DNA of 64,000 nucleotides, taken from contig JADKIO010000009.1 in the NCBI GenBank assembly GCA_016721195.1, positions 186,001 through 250,000 of the forward strand, in the 5' to 3' direction. The stretch comes from Candidatus Geothrix skivensis (lineage in GTDB: Bacteria; Acidobacteriota; Holophagae; Holophagales; Holophagaceae). Of the stretch, positions 8,148 to 16,155 are shown one piece after another (the first letter of the stretch is position 1; the number at the start of each line of letters is the position of its first letter). The notes beneath the pieces were generated by a model. That model searched no databases and was not told where the DNA came from. It saw only the letters and a list, made by a program, of their open reading frames with translations. The position numbers and the translations under genes are program-made.

Positions 8148-8762
8148 ATGATCGTGGTTTGCCCGGCCTGTCAGGCCCGCTTCCAGTACGACGACAGCCG
8201 CTTCGGTACGGTTCGTACCAAGCGCTTCAAGTGCCCGAAGTGCAGTCACGTGTTCGAGGTGGCCAACCCGGCCTTCAGGCCCGAGCCCTTCGATGAGGAC
8301 ATGGCCGATCCCTTCCCCGATGTGATGCCCCCGGACGAGCCCACCCCCCCGGCGCCGGCCGCCGCCGCCAAGACCACCGCCAAGCGCGATCGGGAGGCCA
8401 TGCTCATCGCCGCGGGCCTGCAGGTCCCGGGCATGCCCCCGGGCCTGAAGTTCAGCCTGGCCTTCCTCAGCGGGCCCCAGGCCTCCACGGTGCACGTCCT
8501 CGACCGGCCCAAGATCATCATCGGGCGGGAGGAGGGGGATGTGGTCACCCGGGATCCGGAAACCTCCCGCCGCCATGCCCTGGTGGAGATCCACCGGGAT
8601 GGCACCGTGTGGATCAGCGATCAGCAGTCCACCAATGGGACCCTGGTGAACGGGGAGCGCATCAGTGGCCCGGTCCAGCTTCTCAGCCAGCAGGAATTCA
8701 CCTGCGGAAACAGCACCTTCATGCTCCTGGTGCGCAACACGGAAGAGTTTCCGCTTCACTGA
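8148..8762 (+). CDS. Zinc-ribbon plus FHA-domain protein
   Basis: This 204-residue protein has two domains. An N-terminal zinc ribbon of the MJ0042 type has CPAC at residues 5-8 and CPKC at 29-32. A Pro/Ala linker follows. The C-terminal FHA domain (about 110-200) has IIIGREEGD, then SRRHALVEI and STNGTLVNG, the three signature blocks for phosphothreonine binding. Such proteins recognise phosphorylated partners; no Ser/Thr kinase is in the window. The TPR gene follows after 10 bases, so the pair is probably one operon. Confidence 0.82.
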   Translation: MIVVCPACQARFQYDDSRFGTVRTKRFKCPKCSHVFEVANPAFRPEPFDEDMADPFPDVMPPDEPTPPAPAAAAKTTAKRDREAMLIAAGLQVPGMPPGLKFSLAFLSGPQASTVHVLDRPKIIIGREEGDVVTRDPETSRRHALVEIHRDGTVWISDQQSTNGTLVNGERISGPVQLLSQQEFTCGNSTFMLLVRNTEEFPLH

Positions 8763-8772
8763 GACCGATGCC

Positions 8773-10638
8773 ATGATCCCCGATCCCTACGCGCCCCACC
8801 TCCGCCAGGCGGACACTTTGTTCGCCCGGGGCGAGCTTGTCCGGGCCGGCCAGATCTGGCAGGCCATCCTCAAGCAGGACCCGAACCACGCGGAAGCCCG
8901 CGCCAACCTGCTGGTGCTGAAGCAGCGCCTACTGGCCCTCCGGGAAGCGGAGGCCGCCGCCGCGACAACCACCCAAGCCCCGGCCCCCCCGTCGGCCCCT
9001 CCGGAGCCCGCGCTTCCAGAGCCGGCTCCCAGCGCACCACCCCTGGTGGACGCCCGCGCCACGGCCCCCGAGGCACCGCCACACGAACTTGATAGCCGCG
9101 CCACCGCACCGGAGGCTCCGATGCACAGGGTGGACCCCCGCTCCACGGCCCCGGAGGGTCCGGCTCCCGTGGATCCCGGGAAGGTGGTCACCGGCGCCCT
9201 GGATCCTGAGCGGCTGCTGAGGCAGGGCTGCACCCTCTACGACATGGGCCAGCTCCAGGACGCCCTGAACAAGTGGGAGCAGGTGCTCACGCTGGATCCC
9301 GACAACCACCTCGCCCGGGGCTATGCGAACGGAGCCCGCCGGGAGCTGGGGCTGCCGAGCCTGGAGGTCCAGGCGGCGCCCATGTCGGCTCCGCTGGAGA
9401 TCCACCATGCCGAAGTGGATGTCGAAAAGCTCCTGCGGGAGGCCGTCCAGCTCTACGACATGGGCCTGACGAACGAAGCCATCTCCAAGTGGGAACGGGT
9501 CCTGGTGCTGGAGCCGCAGCGGCATGAAATCGAGGGCTACCTGCGCCAGGCCCGCCGGGAGGCCCTTCCGGAGCCCGCCCAGCCGGCGCACTTTCAACAG
9601 CCCCGCCCCGCGTCGGCCGATTCCGAGGCCCTGGATCTGAAGCTGAGGCAGGGGGAGCACTTGCTCAACCTTCAGCGCCGGGACGAGGCCGCCTTCACCT
9701 TCCAGCAGGCCCTCGCCCTGGATCCCGGCAATGCCCGAGCCCTCCAGGGCCTGGAGCGCTGCCGGAAGGGCGGCCAGGCCGCCCCCGTCGTCAGCCCGGT
9801 CCGATCCGCCCCCGTGCTCTCCCTGGACGCCCAGGGCCGCATCGCCATGGCCGAGTCCGAACCCCCGGCGGCCCCCACGGAACCCCAGGGCGTGGAACCC
9901 CCGGCCGCCCTCCAGAAGGCGGCCCCGGCTCCCCGGGAAGGCCTGTCACTGCCAGAGCGCCTGCGGCAGTCCACCGACCAGATGCCCTGGCTGAGGGAGC
10001 CCAAGCTGCTCGTCGGCGTGGGTGGCGGCGTCCTGGTCCTGGCCCTGGCCACTGGCTTCATTCACAGCTACCGCAAGGACCAGGCTCTCAAGGAGGACGT
10101 GCTGGCCGCCCGGATCGCGGCCGTGGCCCCCTTGGCCCAGCAGGCCCAGGCCCCGGACCTCGCCGAGTCCCCCGCCGAGCTCCGCGAGGAGGCCGAAGCC
10201 GCACTGGGCATCGACCCCCTGCGGGCCTACCTCCGCGCCCAGACCCTCCTCGTCCGGAACCCCGGCGAGGCCGCCGCCCCCCAGCTGCTGGAGAAGGCCC
10301 GGGCCGGCCTCCCGGGCGGGGTCAGCGGCGCCAGCCTGTCGGAATTCCAGAAGCACCTGCAGAACGGCGATCTCGAGGCCGCCCTCAAGGTGATCGACGC
10401 CCTGCTGCGCGCCCAGCCCGATGACCCGGAGCTCAGGGCCCGAGCCGCCCGCCTGCACCTCACCCTCTGCTTCGCCCACGCCAGCCAGGCCAAGTGGGAC
10501 GAAGCCCGGGAGGACCTGCTCCGGGGCCGCGCCCTGTTCCCCGGCGACAAGACCTGGCAGGCCCGAATCAAGCTCCTGGAGAAGGTCAAGGTCATGCCCA
10601 AGGACCAGCGCGCCGCCTGGATCGCGCTGCTGGGATAG
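8773..10638 (+). CDS. Membrane-anchored TPR protein
   Basis: This 621-residue protein has TPR-like units near the N-terminus (DTLFARGELVRAGQIWQAIL). A Pro-rich linker (about 65-135) contains a 14-residue tandem repeat. Two closely similar modules follow, each with LLREAVQLYDMG and a KWERVLVLEP-like block (about 150-195 and 215-265), and then a third TPR. One transmembrane segment is visible at about residues 412-432 (LLVGVGGGVLVLALATGFI), and a final helical repeat region follows it. The large N-terminal part is probably cytoplasmic because no signal peptide precedes it. It follows the FHA gene closely, which suggests the two proteins work together. Confidence 0.68.
   Translation: MIPDPYAPHLRQADTLFARGELVRAGQIWQAILKQDPNHAEARANLLVLKQRLLALREAEAAAATTTQAPAPPSAPPEPALPEPAPSAPPLVDARATAPEAPPHELDSRATAPEAPMHRVDPRSTAPEGPAPVDPGKVVTGALDPERLLRQGCTLYDMGQLQDALNKWEQVLTLDPDNHLARGYANGARRELGLPSLEVQAAPMSAPLEIHHAEVDVEKLLREAVQLYDMGLTNEAISKWERVLVLEPQRHEIEGYLRQARREALPEPAQPAHFQQPRPASADSEALDLKLRQGEHLLNLQRRDEAAFTFQQALALDPGNARALQGLERCRKGGQAAPVVSPVRSAPVLSLDAQGRIAMAESEPPAAPTEPQGVEPPAALQKAAPAPREGLSLPERLRQSTDQMPWLREPKLLVGVGGGVLVLALATGFIHSYRKDQALKEDVLAARIAAVAPLAQQAQAPDLAESPAELREEAEAALGIDPLRAYLRAQTLLVRNPGEAAAPQLLEKARAGLPGGVSGASLSEFQKHLQNGDLEAALKVIDALLRAQPDDPELRARAARLHLTLCFAHASQAKWDEAREDLLRGRALFPGDKTWQARIKLLEKVKVMPKDQRAAWIALLG
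9049..9174 (+). repeat. Three tandem 42-bp (14-residue) coding repeats
   Basis: Residues 93-134 of the TPR protein are three units beginning DARATAPEAP, DSRATAPEAP and DPRSTAPEGP, with period 14. The DNA copies have drifted at third positions, so the peptide pattern rather than the DNA seems to be kept. Confidence 0.75.
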
Positions 10639-10640
10639 CC

Positions 10641-11795
10641 CTACCCTACCCAGATCTCCGGCGGCACGGGATGGCTCAGGAAATGGGTCATGCCTTCGTT
10701 CAGGCCGTAGGCGCCCGTGCAGCCGAAGGCCAGCAGATCCCCCGCGGCCAGCTCCGGCAGGCGCACCTCGCCCAGGCGGTCCAGGCTGGTGCAGAGGGGC
10801 CCCGCCAGCGTGTACGGAACCGTGCCCTCGCCCCGGCCCACGGCCTTCACGGGGAAAGGCTCGCCCGTGAGCAGGGGGCGGATCAGGTGGTTGATGCCGC
10901 CCTCCAGGATGGCGAAGCGCGTGCCGCGGCTTTCCTTGATCCGCACCACCCGGGCCAGATAGACGCCGCAGGGCCCCGCCAGGAAACGGCCCGGCTCCAG
11001 GACCAGCTCGCCCTTGAACCAGGGGTGCTGCGCGAGCAGCTCCGACAAGCCCCGCCCCAGGGCGGCAAGATCCAGCGGTGTCTGCTCCGGCGCATAGGGG
11101 ATGCCCAGGCCGCCACCCAGGTCGATCTGCTCGAAGTCCAGCCCATGGGTTTCCTGAAGGCGCTTCGCCAAGTCAGCCACCGCTCCGTGGATGGCCAGCA
11201 GCTTCGACGCTTCGCGCTGGTTGCTGGCGGCGAACACGTGCAGGCCGCGGATGCGGACGTGGCGAAGGTTCGCGGCCCGGGCCAGCAGCGCGGGCATGTC
11301 CTCCTCGTCCACGCCGAAGGCCGAGGGCCCGCTGCCGCCGATGATGCGGTTGCCCTCGTCGATCTCGAAAGCCGGATGCACCCGCAGGTTCACGGCGGTT
11401 TCCCGGTCCACCAGCGCGTCGAGGCGGGCGAGGTCCTCGAAGCCCTCCGCCTGCACCCGCACACCCATGGCCAGGGCCTTGCGCAGCTCCGCCTCCCGCT
11501 TGCCCGGCCCCGCGAAGAAGGTGCGGCCCGGTGGCAGCCCCAGCGCCTCCACCCGCTCCAGCTCACCGATGGACGCGCAGTCGAAGCTGGCCCCCAGGGC
11601 CGCGAAGCAGGCCAGCAGGCTCGGATGCGGGTTGGCCTTCACCGCGTAGGCCAGGCGGACCCGGGGGGGCAGCACCGCCCGCAGGGCGGTGAACTGCTCC
11701 GCCGCGGCCGCGGCGGAGTAGGCGAAGCAGGGCGTACCGTGGGCTTCCGCCAGGGAGCGGCAGGTGGCGTCGTCGAGGGCGAAGAGGGGGGTCAT
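10641..11795 (-). CDS. lysA: Type III PLP decarboxylase, probable diaminopimelate decarboxylase
   Basis: This 384-residue protein has the alanine-racemase-fold barrel of fold-type III decarboxylases. The PLP lysine is in YAVKANP (Lys53), the phosphate loop is GGGLGIPY, EPGRFLAGP follows, and the catalytic cysteine region GPLCTSLD has Cys335. LysA decarboxylates meso-diaminopimelate to lysine, the last step of the pathway encoded just upstream on the same strand. Two details are atypical: HVFAASN replaces the usual HIGSQ, and CTS replaces CES. An ornithine/arginine-type or other carrier-linked decarboxylase is therefore possible. The operon context favours LysA. Confidence 0.62.
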   Translation of the reverse strand: MTPLFALDDATCRSLAEAHGTPCFAYSAAAAAEQFTALRAVLPPRVRLAYAVKANPHPSLLACFAALGASFDCASIGELERVEALGLPPGRTFFAGPGKREAELRKALAMGVRVQAEGFEDLARLDALVDRETAVNLRVHPAFEIDEGNRIIGGSGPSAFGVDEEDMPALLARAANLRHVRIRGLHVFAASNQREASKLLAIHGAVADLAKRLQETHGLDFEQIDLGGGLGIPYAPEQTPLDLAALGRGLSELLAQHPWFKGELVLEPGRFLAGPCGVYLARVVRIKESRGTRFAILEGGINHLIRPLLTGEPFPVKAVGRGEGTVPYTLAGPLCTSLDRLGEVRLPELAAGDLLAFGCTGAYGLNEGMTHFLSHPVPPEIWVG

Positions 11796-11899
11796 GGAGA
11801 GCCTTGAAGGGGGTTCGGGCAGGGCCTAGCTTGGGACGGGAAACCCACGGGCCCGAAAGGCCTTGCCGCAGACTGGAAGTGAACCGAATCGGGCCAGGC

Positions 11900-12505
11900 T
11901 CACGGGCGGTCCGGGGTCCTGGCTGGTTTCGGGTATAGCCTTTCCCTGCACTCAGGACAGATCCCGTGGGTAAAACTGGCTTCGGTTCGGTCTGCCACAT
12001 ATTTCTCGATGGGTTGCCAGGCACCCTGGTCGTCCCTGATGGACTTACAGTTGGCACAAATCGGAAGCAGTCCCCGCAAAGTGAGGACTTCCTTCAACGC
12101 CTCGTCTCGCTCACGAATCGTGCGCTCCAGGGCAGCCTCCCGCTCTCGAAGCGCCGTCACGTCCGCCACGTGTACTGAGAACCCGTGCACCACCCCCCCG
12201 ACGATGTCCGGTGTATAGGTGGCGATGGAATCCCTGAACCCACCACCAGGCAGTGGGATCCTTCGCTCGAAGACCTGTTTCTCGCCCAGCAGAACAGCCT
12301 GGATGTAGGGTAGGTTTTTTTCGTAGAGTGGACCTAAAAGCTCCTTCATGGTCATTCCGACCATCTGCTCAGGATCTCGACCAAACCAATCCCGGTAGGA
12401 TTCGTTCGCGAACACACACCGTTGATCACGGTCCCAATAGGCCACCATGGCCGAGATATGATTCACGGTGGTTAACGCGGCCGTTGAAAGTTCAATGCTC
12501 GTCAT
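11900..12505 (-). CDS. PAS-domain protein with C-terminal Cys motif
   Basis: This 201-residue protein starts at ATG 12505. A PAS fold covers about residues 15-130 (MVAYWDRDQRCVFANESYRDWFG, quoted here as its key words AYWDRDQRCVFAN and YRDWFG). A short coiled coil follows (REREAALERTIRERDEA). The C-terminal block has LLPICANCKSIRDD and HGICPECRERLYP, a tail often found on stand-alone sensor proteins and possibly metal-binding. There is no kinase or cyclase domain, so the output is unknown. It lies inside the lysine cluster, 62 bases after the aminotransferase gene and 104 before the lysA-like gene. Confidence 0.75.
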   Translation of the reverse strand: MTSIELSTAALTTVNHISAMVAYWDRDQRCVFANESYRDWFGRDPEQMVGMTMKELLGPLYEKNLPYIQAVLLGEKQVFERRIPLPGGGFRDSIATYTPDIVGGVVHGFSVHVADVTALREREAALERTIRERDEALKEVLTLRGLLPICANCKSIRDDQGAWQPIEKYVADRTEASFTHGICPECRERLYPKPARTPDRP

Positions 12506-12567
12506 GGGAACCCCTGCCATCCGCAACAGAGACGTCCTGGTTTGAATGCCCGCCCAGCTCGCATGGC

Positions 12568-13683
12568 TCACCCCTTCCAGTACGGCGCCAAGCGTCGCAC
12601 GCCCTCCCGCAGCTGCTCAGGCGTGGCGGCAAAACTGAGCCTTGCATGGCCGCGGCCCCCGTCGCCGAAGGCGAGGCCGGGGATGAGCACCACCTTGGCC
12701 TCGTCGCGCAGGCGCAGGCAGAAGGCCAGGGGATCGGCGTGGGCCGAGGGGGGCAGGGGCATGAAGTGGTAGAAGGTGCCGTCGGGCGGCGTGACGGCGT
12801 GGCCCAGCTCCTCCCGCAGGGCTTCGGCCAGCGCCTGCCAGCGCAGCTGCACGGCGGCCCGGGCCTCGGCCAGCACGGTGTCGGAGTTCTCGATCAAAGC
12901 CAGCGCCGCCCACTGGGCGGGGGTGGCGGTGCCGGTCACCGCATAACCGTGCACGGTGCGGGCCGGCAGCAGCCAGGCGGGGTCGCCCACGGCCCAGCCC
13001 ACCCGGAGGCCCGGCGCGCCCCAGCCCTTGCTCACGGAGCTGGTGACCACGCCGCGGTCCGTGACATCCCGCAGGCTGGGCGCCCGCACCCCGAAGTGCA
13101 GGTCCCGGTAGACCTCGTCCGAAATCAGCAGCACGCCCCGGGCCGTGCAGGCGTCCGCCACGCGCTTCAGCGAGGCCAGGTCGCCGCCACCACCCGTGGG
13201 GTTCGAGGGCAGGTTGAGGATCACGGCGGAGGCGTCTGGCGTGGCCTCCAGCACGCGGATCAGCTCGTCGGCATCGAGGCGGAAGCGGTCTGCGGACAGG
13301 CGGTAGGGCACCGGCTCGGCACCGGCCATGCGGGCCAGGGCTGGGTAGGCCACGAAGCCCGGATCGGGCATCAGCACCTTCGTCCCCGGGTTCACCCAGG
13401 CCTGGAACAGCGAGAAGAGCGCACCCTGGGAGCCGGTGGTGATGAGCACCTCGTCCACCTGGGCGCCATGGAAGGCGGCCACGGCCCGGCGCAGCTCCGT
13501 GAGCCCCACGTGGGGCACGTAGGCGCAGGGGCCGGGTTCCCGCAGCAGGGCCTTGCGCGCCACCTCCGGCAGATCCCAGGTGGGCTCGCCCAGGCCCAGG
13601 GGAATGGCCCCGGGCGGCGTGCCGTCCGTGATGGCCCGGATGGGCGAAGGCTTCAGCAGAGACAGGCGGGCAGCGGGCTTCAT
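12568..13683 (-). CDS. Class I/II PLP aminotransferase, candidate DapC
   Basis: This 371-residue protein has fold-type I aminotransferase features: TTGSQGALF, LNLPSNPTGG, ISDEVYRDL and the PLP lysine in SSVSKGWG (Lys219). It follows dapD by 29 bases in a cluster that has every other succinylase-pathway step except the epimerase. N-succinyl-diaminopimelate aminotransferase (DapC) is the natural role, but this is inferred from context. Aromatic or aspartate aminotransferases share the same motifs. It uses pyridoxal phosphate and would take glutamate as amino donor. Confidence 0.75.
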   Translation of the reverse strand: MKPAARLSLLKPSPIRAITDGTPPGAIPLGLGEPTWDLPEVARKALLREPGPCAYVPHVGLTELRRAVAAFHGAQVDEVLITTGSQGALFSLFQAWVNPGTKVLMPDPGFVAYPALARMAGAEPVPYRLSADRFRLDADELIRVLEATPDASAVILNLPSNPTGGGGDLASLKRVADACTARGVLLISDEVYRDLHFGVRAPSLRDVTDRGVVTSSVSKGWGAPGLRVGWAVGDPAWLLPARTVHGYAVTGTATPAQWAALALIENSDTVLAEARAAVQLRWQALAEALREELGHAVTPPDGTFYHFMPLPPSAHADPLAFCLRLRDEAKVVLIPGLAFGDGGRGHARLSFAATPEQLREGVRRLAPYWKG

Positions 13684-13712
13684 GGCTCTCTCGGACGATC
13701 GGGGCGCGGCGG

Positions 13713-14534
13713 CTAGCGCAGCGCCTGCTCCAGGGCGGTGGCCGCGTCGGTCTTGTCATCGCGGTACTTCACGATACAGGGGGCCGCCAGCTGGAGTCCG
13801 TGCGCCTTGGCATAGTCCCCCGAGGCGGGGCGCGAGCCCGGCACCACCACGGCGCCCTCGGGCACCTCCTGGCGCAGCTCGCGGCCATGCACCAGGTCGT
13901 AGATGATGCTGCTGCCGGTGATGACCACCCCCGAGGCCAGCACGGCCCGGCGGCGCACCACGATGCCTTCGAACAGCCCCACGAGGCCGCCCACGAAGGC
14001 TTCGTCTTCGACAATCACCGGCCTCGCACCGGCAGGCTCCAGCACGCCGCCGATCTGGGCCGCGGCCGACAGGTGCACCCGCTTGCCGATCTGGGCGCAG
14101 CTGCCCACCAGGGCGTGGCTATCCACCATGGTGCCCTCGTCCACAAAGGCGCCCACGTTCACGTAGGCCGGGGGCATGAGCACCACGCCCCGGGCGATGT
14201 GGGCCCCGCGGCGCACCGCCGAGCCGCCGGGCACCAGGCGCACCGCGTCCTCGGGGCCGAAGTGCCGGGGCGGGTAGGCGGTCTTGTCGAACATGGGAAA
14301 GCCCGGGCCCTCCATCTGCACCAGGCTGGTGCGGCGGAAGCCGCAGAGGATGGCCTGCTTCACCCAGGCATTGGCCTGCCAGGTGCCGTCCTCTTGGCGC
14401 TCGGCGGCGCGGATGGCGCCGGTCTCCAGGGCCACCAGCAGCACCTGGTGCCAGGCCGGGGCCTCGGGATCCACCGCCAGCGCTTCGGGCGGCTGGTTGA
14501 AGAAGCTGCGGATGGAATCAAGATCGACGACCAT
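13713..14534 (-). CDS. dapD: Tetrahydrodipicolinate N-succinyltransferase
   Basis: This 273-residue protein succinylates tetrahydrodipicolinate with succinyl-CoA, committing the pathway to succinylated intermediates. The left-handed beta-helix is visible as hexapeptide-like repeats from about residue 105 to 215 (VVLMPPAYVNVGAFVDEG, VGSCAQIGKRVHLSAA, VIVEDEAFVGG). The family phrases FRRTSLVQMEGPG and YRDDKTDAATALEQALR (in part) frame it. Its ATG shares one base with the dapA stop (TGATG), so translation is probably coupled. Confidence 0.92.
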   Translation of the reverse strand: MVVDLDSIRSFFNQPPEALAVDPEAPAWHQVLLVALETGAIRAAERQEDGTWQANAWVKQAILCGFRRTSLVQMEGPGFPMFDKTAYPPRHFGPEDAVRLVPGGSAVRRGAHIARGVVLMPPAYVNVGAFVDEGTMVDSHALVGSCAQIGKRVHLSAAAQIGGVLEPAGARPVIVEDEAFVGGLVGLFEGIVVRRRAVLASGVVITGSSIIYDLVHGRELRQEVPEGAVVVPGSRPASGDYAKAHGLQLAAPCIVKYRDDKTDAATALEQALR

Positions 14535-15436
14535 CACATCACTCCGGGAAAGGTGCCGTCCGTGGACAGGCAGAGGGCCTCGGCCACCCGGGTGCGGGTG
14601 GCGGCGGAGGCGGGCATCAGGGGCAGCCGCAGGATCTCCTCGCCCAGGCCCAGGAGCTTGAGGGCGGCCTTCAGGGGGATCGGGTTGCTCTCCAGAAACA
14701 GGGCATCCATGAGCGGCATCAACTGCTGGTGAAGCTGCAGGGCCTCCAGGGTGTTTCCCCGGCGGGCCGCCGCGACCATCCCGGCGGTCTCCCGGGGCAG
14801 CACGTTCCCCAGCACGGAAACCAGGCCCGTGGCGCCCACGGCGATGGCCGCCAGGGCCAGGTTGTCGTCGCCGCACAGCAGGGTCTTGCCCGGGGGCAGC
14901 GAGCGGGCGATCTCGGCGATCTGCGCCAGGTTCCCGCTGCTCTCCTTCACGGCCACCACCTGGGGGTTCTCCCAGAGGCGCATCAGCACCGGGGGCGTCA
15001 CGTTCAGTCCCGTGCGGCCCGGCACGTTGTAGGCGATGAGGGGCAGGCCCGGCGCGGCCTCGGCGATGGCGGCGTAGTGGGCCACCAGCCCATCGGCGTT
15101 GGGCTTGTTGTAGTAGGGGGTCACCACCAGGGCGCCGGCGGCGCCCAGCTCCTGGGCCCGCCTGGTGAAAGCTGCGGCCTGGCGGGTGGCGTTGGAGCCC
15201 GTGCCCACCACCACGGGCCGGCCCTTGCTCTCCTCGAGGCAGGCGCCGATGAGAGCGTCCCGCTCCGCATCGAGCAGGGTGGAGGCCTCGCCCGTGGTGC
15301 CCAGGGGGATGAGCGTGTCCACGCCGCCGCCCACCAGGTGGCGCACCAGCTTCCGGAAGGCGGGGAGATCCACCTCCCCCGCGGCGGTGAACGGGGTGGC
15401 CAGGGCCACGGCGAGACCGGTGAGATCCAGGGTCAT
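14534..15436 (-). CDS. dapA: 4-hydroxy-tetrahydrodipicolinate synthase
   Basis: This 300-residue TIM-barrel aldolase condenses pyruvate with aspartate semialdehyde. Motifs are GTTGEASTL near the N-terminus, YNVPGRTGLN with the catalytic tyrosine, and VVAVKESSGN with the Schiff-base Lys164. The length is standard for the family. Its ATG overlaps the dapB stop by four bases (ATGA), and its own stop overlaps the dapD start. Confidence 0.95.
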   Translation of the reverse strand: MTLDLTGLAVALATPFTAAGEVDLPAFRKLVRHLVGGGVDTLIPLGTTGEASTLLDAERDALIGACLEESKGRPVVVGTGSNATRQAAAFTRRAQELGAAGALVVTPYYNKPNADGLVAHYAAIAEAAPGLPLIAYNVPGRTGLNVTPPVLMRLWENPQVVAVKESSGNLAQIAEIARSLPPGKTLLCGDDNLALAAIAVGATGLVSVLGNVLPRETAGMVAAARRGNTLEALQLHQQLMPLMDALFLESNPIPLKAALKLLGLGEEILRLPLMPASAATRTRVAEALCLSTDGTFPGVM

Positions 15437-16155
15437 GACTTGCCTCCAAAGTCGAAGAGGGGGTCCAGCAGCTCGGCGGCCAGATCATCCATGGTGAAGA
15501 GACCCTTCCGGCCCCGCAGCCACTGGGCTGCCCGCAGGGCACCCTGGGCGAAGGGCGCCCGGGAGCGCGCCCGGTGGGTGAGCTCCAGCACCTCCGCGGG
15601 GGAATCCAGCCCCACGGTGTGGGTGCCGAATTCCGCGCCCGCCCGGACCACCCCGATGTGGAGCTGGTGCAGCGCGGGGGTCCTCAGGGTCCACTCGGTC
15701 TTCCGCGGCAGCCCCGCCATGAGGGCGGCGGCCAGGGTCTTGGCAGTGCCCGAGGGCGCGTCGGCCTTGAGCCGGTGGTGGTGCTCCAGCAGGAAGGGAT
15801 CCTGGGCGGGATCCAGGGCCGCGAAGCGCCCCAGCACCGTGGCCAGCCGCGCCATGAGGGCCACCGTGAGGGAGAAGTTGGAGGAGGTGAGCACGCCGAT
15901 CCGATCCCCCACCCGGGCTTCCAGGTCCGGCAGGGACCAGCCCGTGACGCCGATGACCAGGTCCGTCCCCGTTTCCAGGGCCCAGGCCAGGTGGGACTCC
16001 ACCGCCACGGCGATGCTGGCGTCGATGGCCACATCCGCGGGGCCCGGGGGCGCCTCACCCTGGTCCACCGCCCAGGCCAGGGCCTCCCCCGCCTCGGCGG
16101 CGATGGCGGAGCCCAGGCGGCCCCGGCCGAAGAGGCCGATGCGCGGCCCGGTCAT
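15433..16155 (-). CDS. dapB: 4-hydroxy-tetrahydrodipicolinate reductase
   Basis: This 240-residue enzyme reduces the DapA product with NAD(P)H. The nucleotide-binding start is IGLFGRGRLGSAI (GxxGxxG). The signature EHHHRLKADAPSGTA carries the catalytic His and Lys. The protein is slightly shorter than most DapB (about 265-270), mainly in the N-terminal domain. It overlaps lysC upstream and dapA downstream, each by ATGA, so the three are tightly coupled. Confidence 0.93.
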   Translation of the reverse strand: MTGPRIGLFGRGRLGSAIAAEAGEALAWAVDQGEAPPGPADVAIDASIAVAVESHLAWALETGTDLVIGVTGWSLPDLEARVGDRIGVLTSSNFSLTVALMARLATVLGRFAALDPAQDPFLLEHHHRLKADAPSGTAKTLAAALMAGLPRKTEWTLRTPALHQLHIGVVRAGAEFGTHTVGLDSPAEVLELTHRARSRAPFAQGALRAAQWLRGRKGLFTMDDLAAELLDPLFDFGGKS

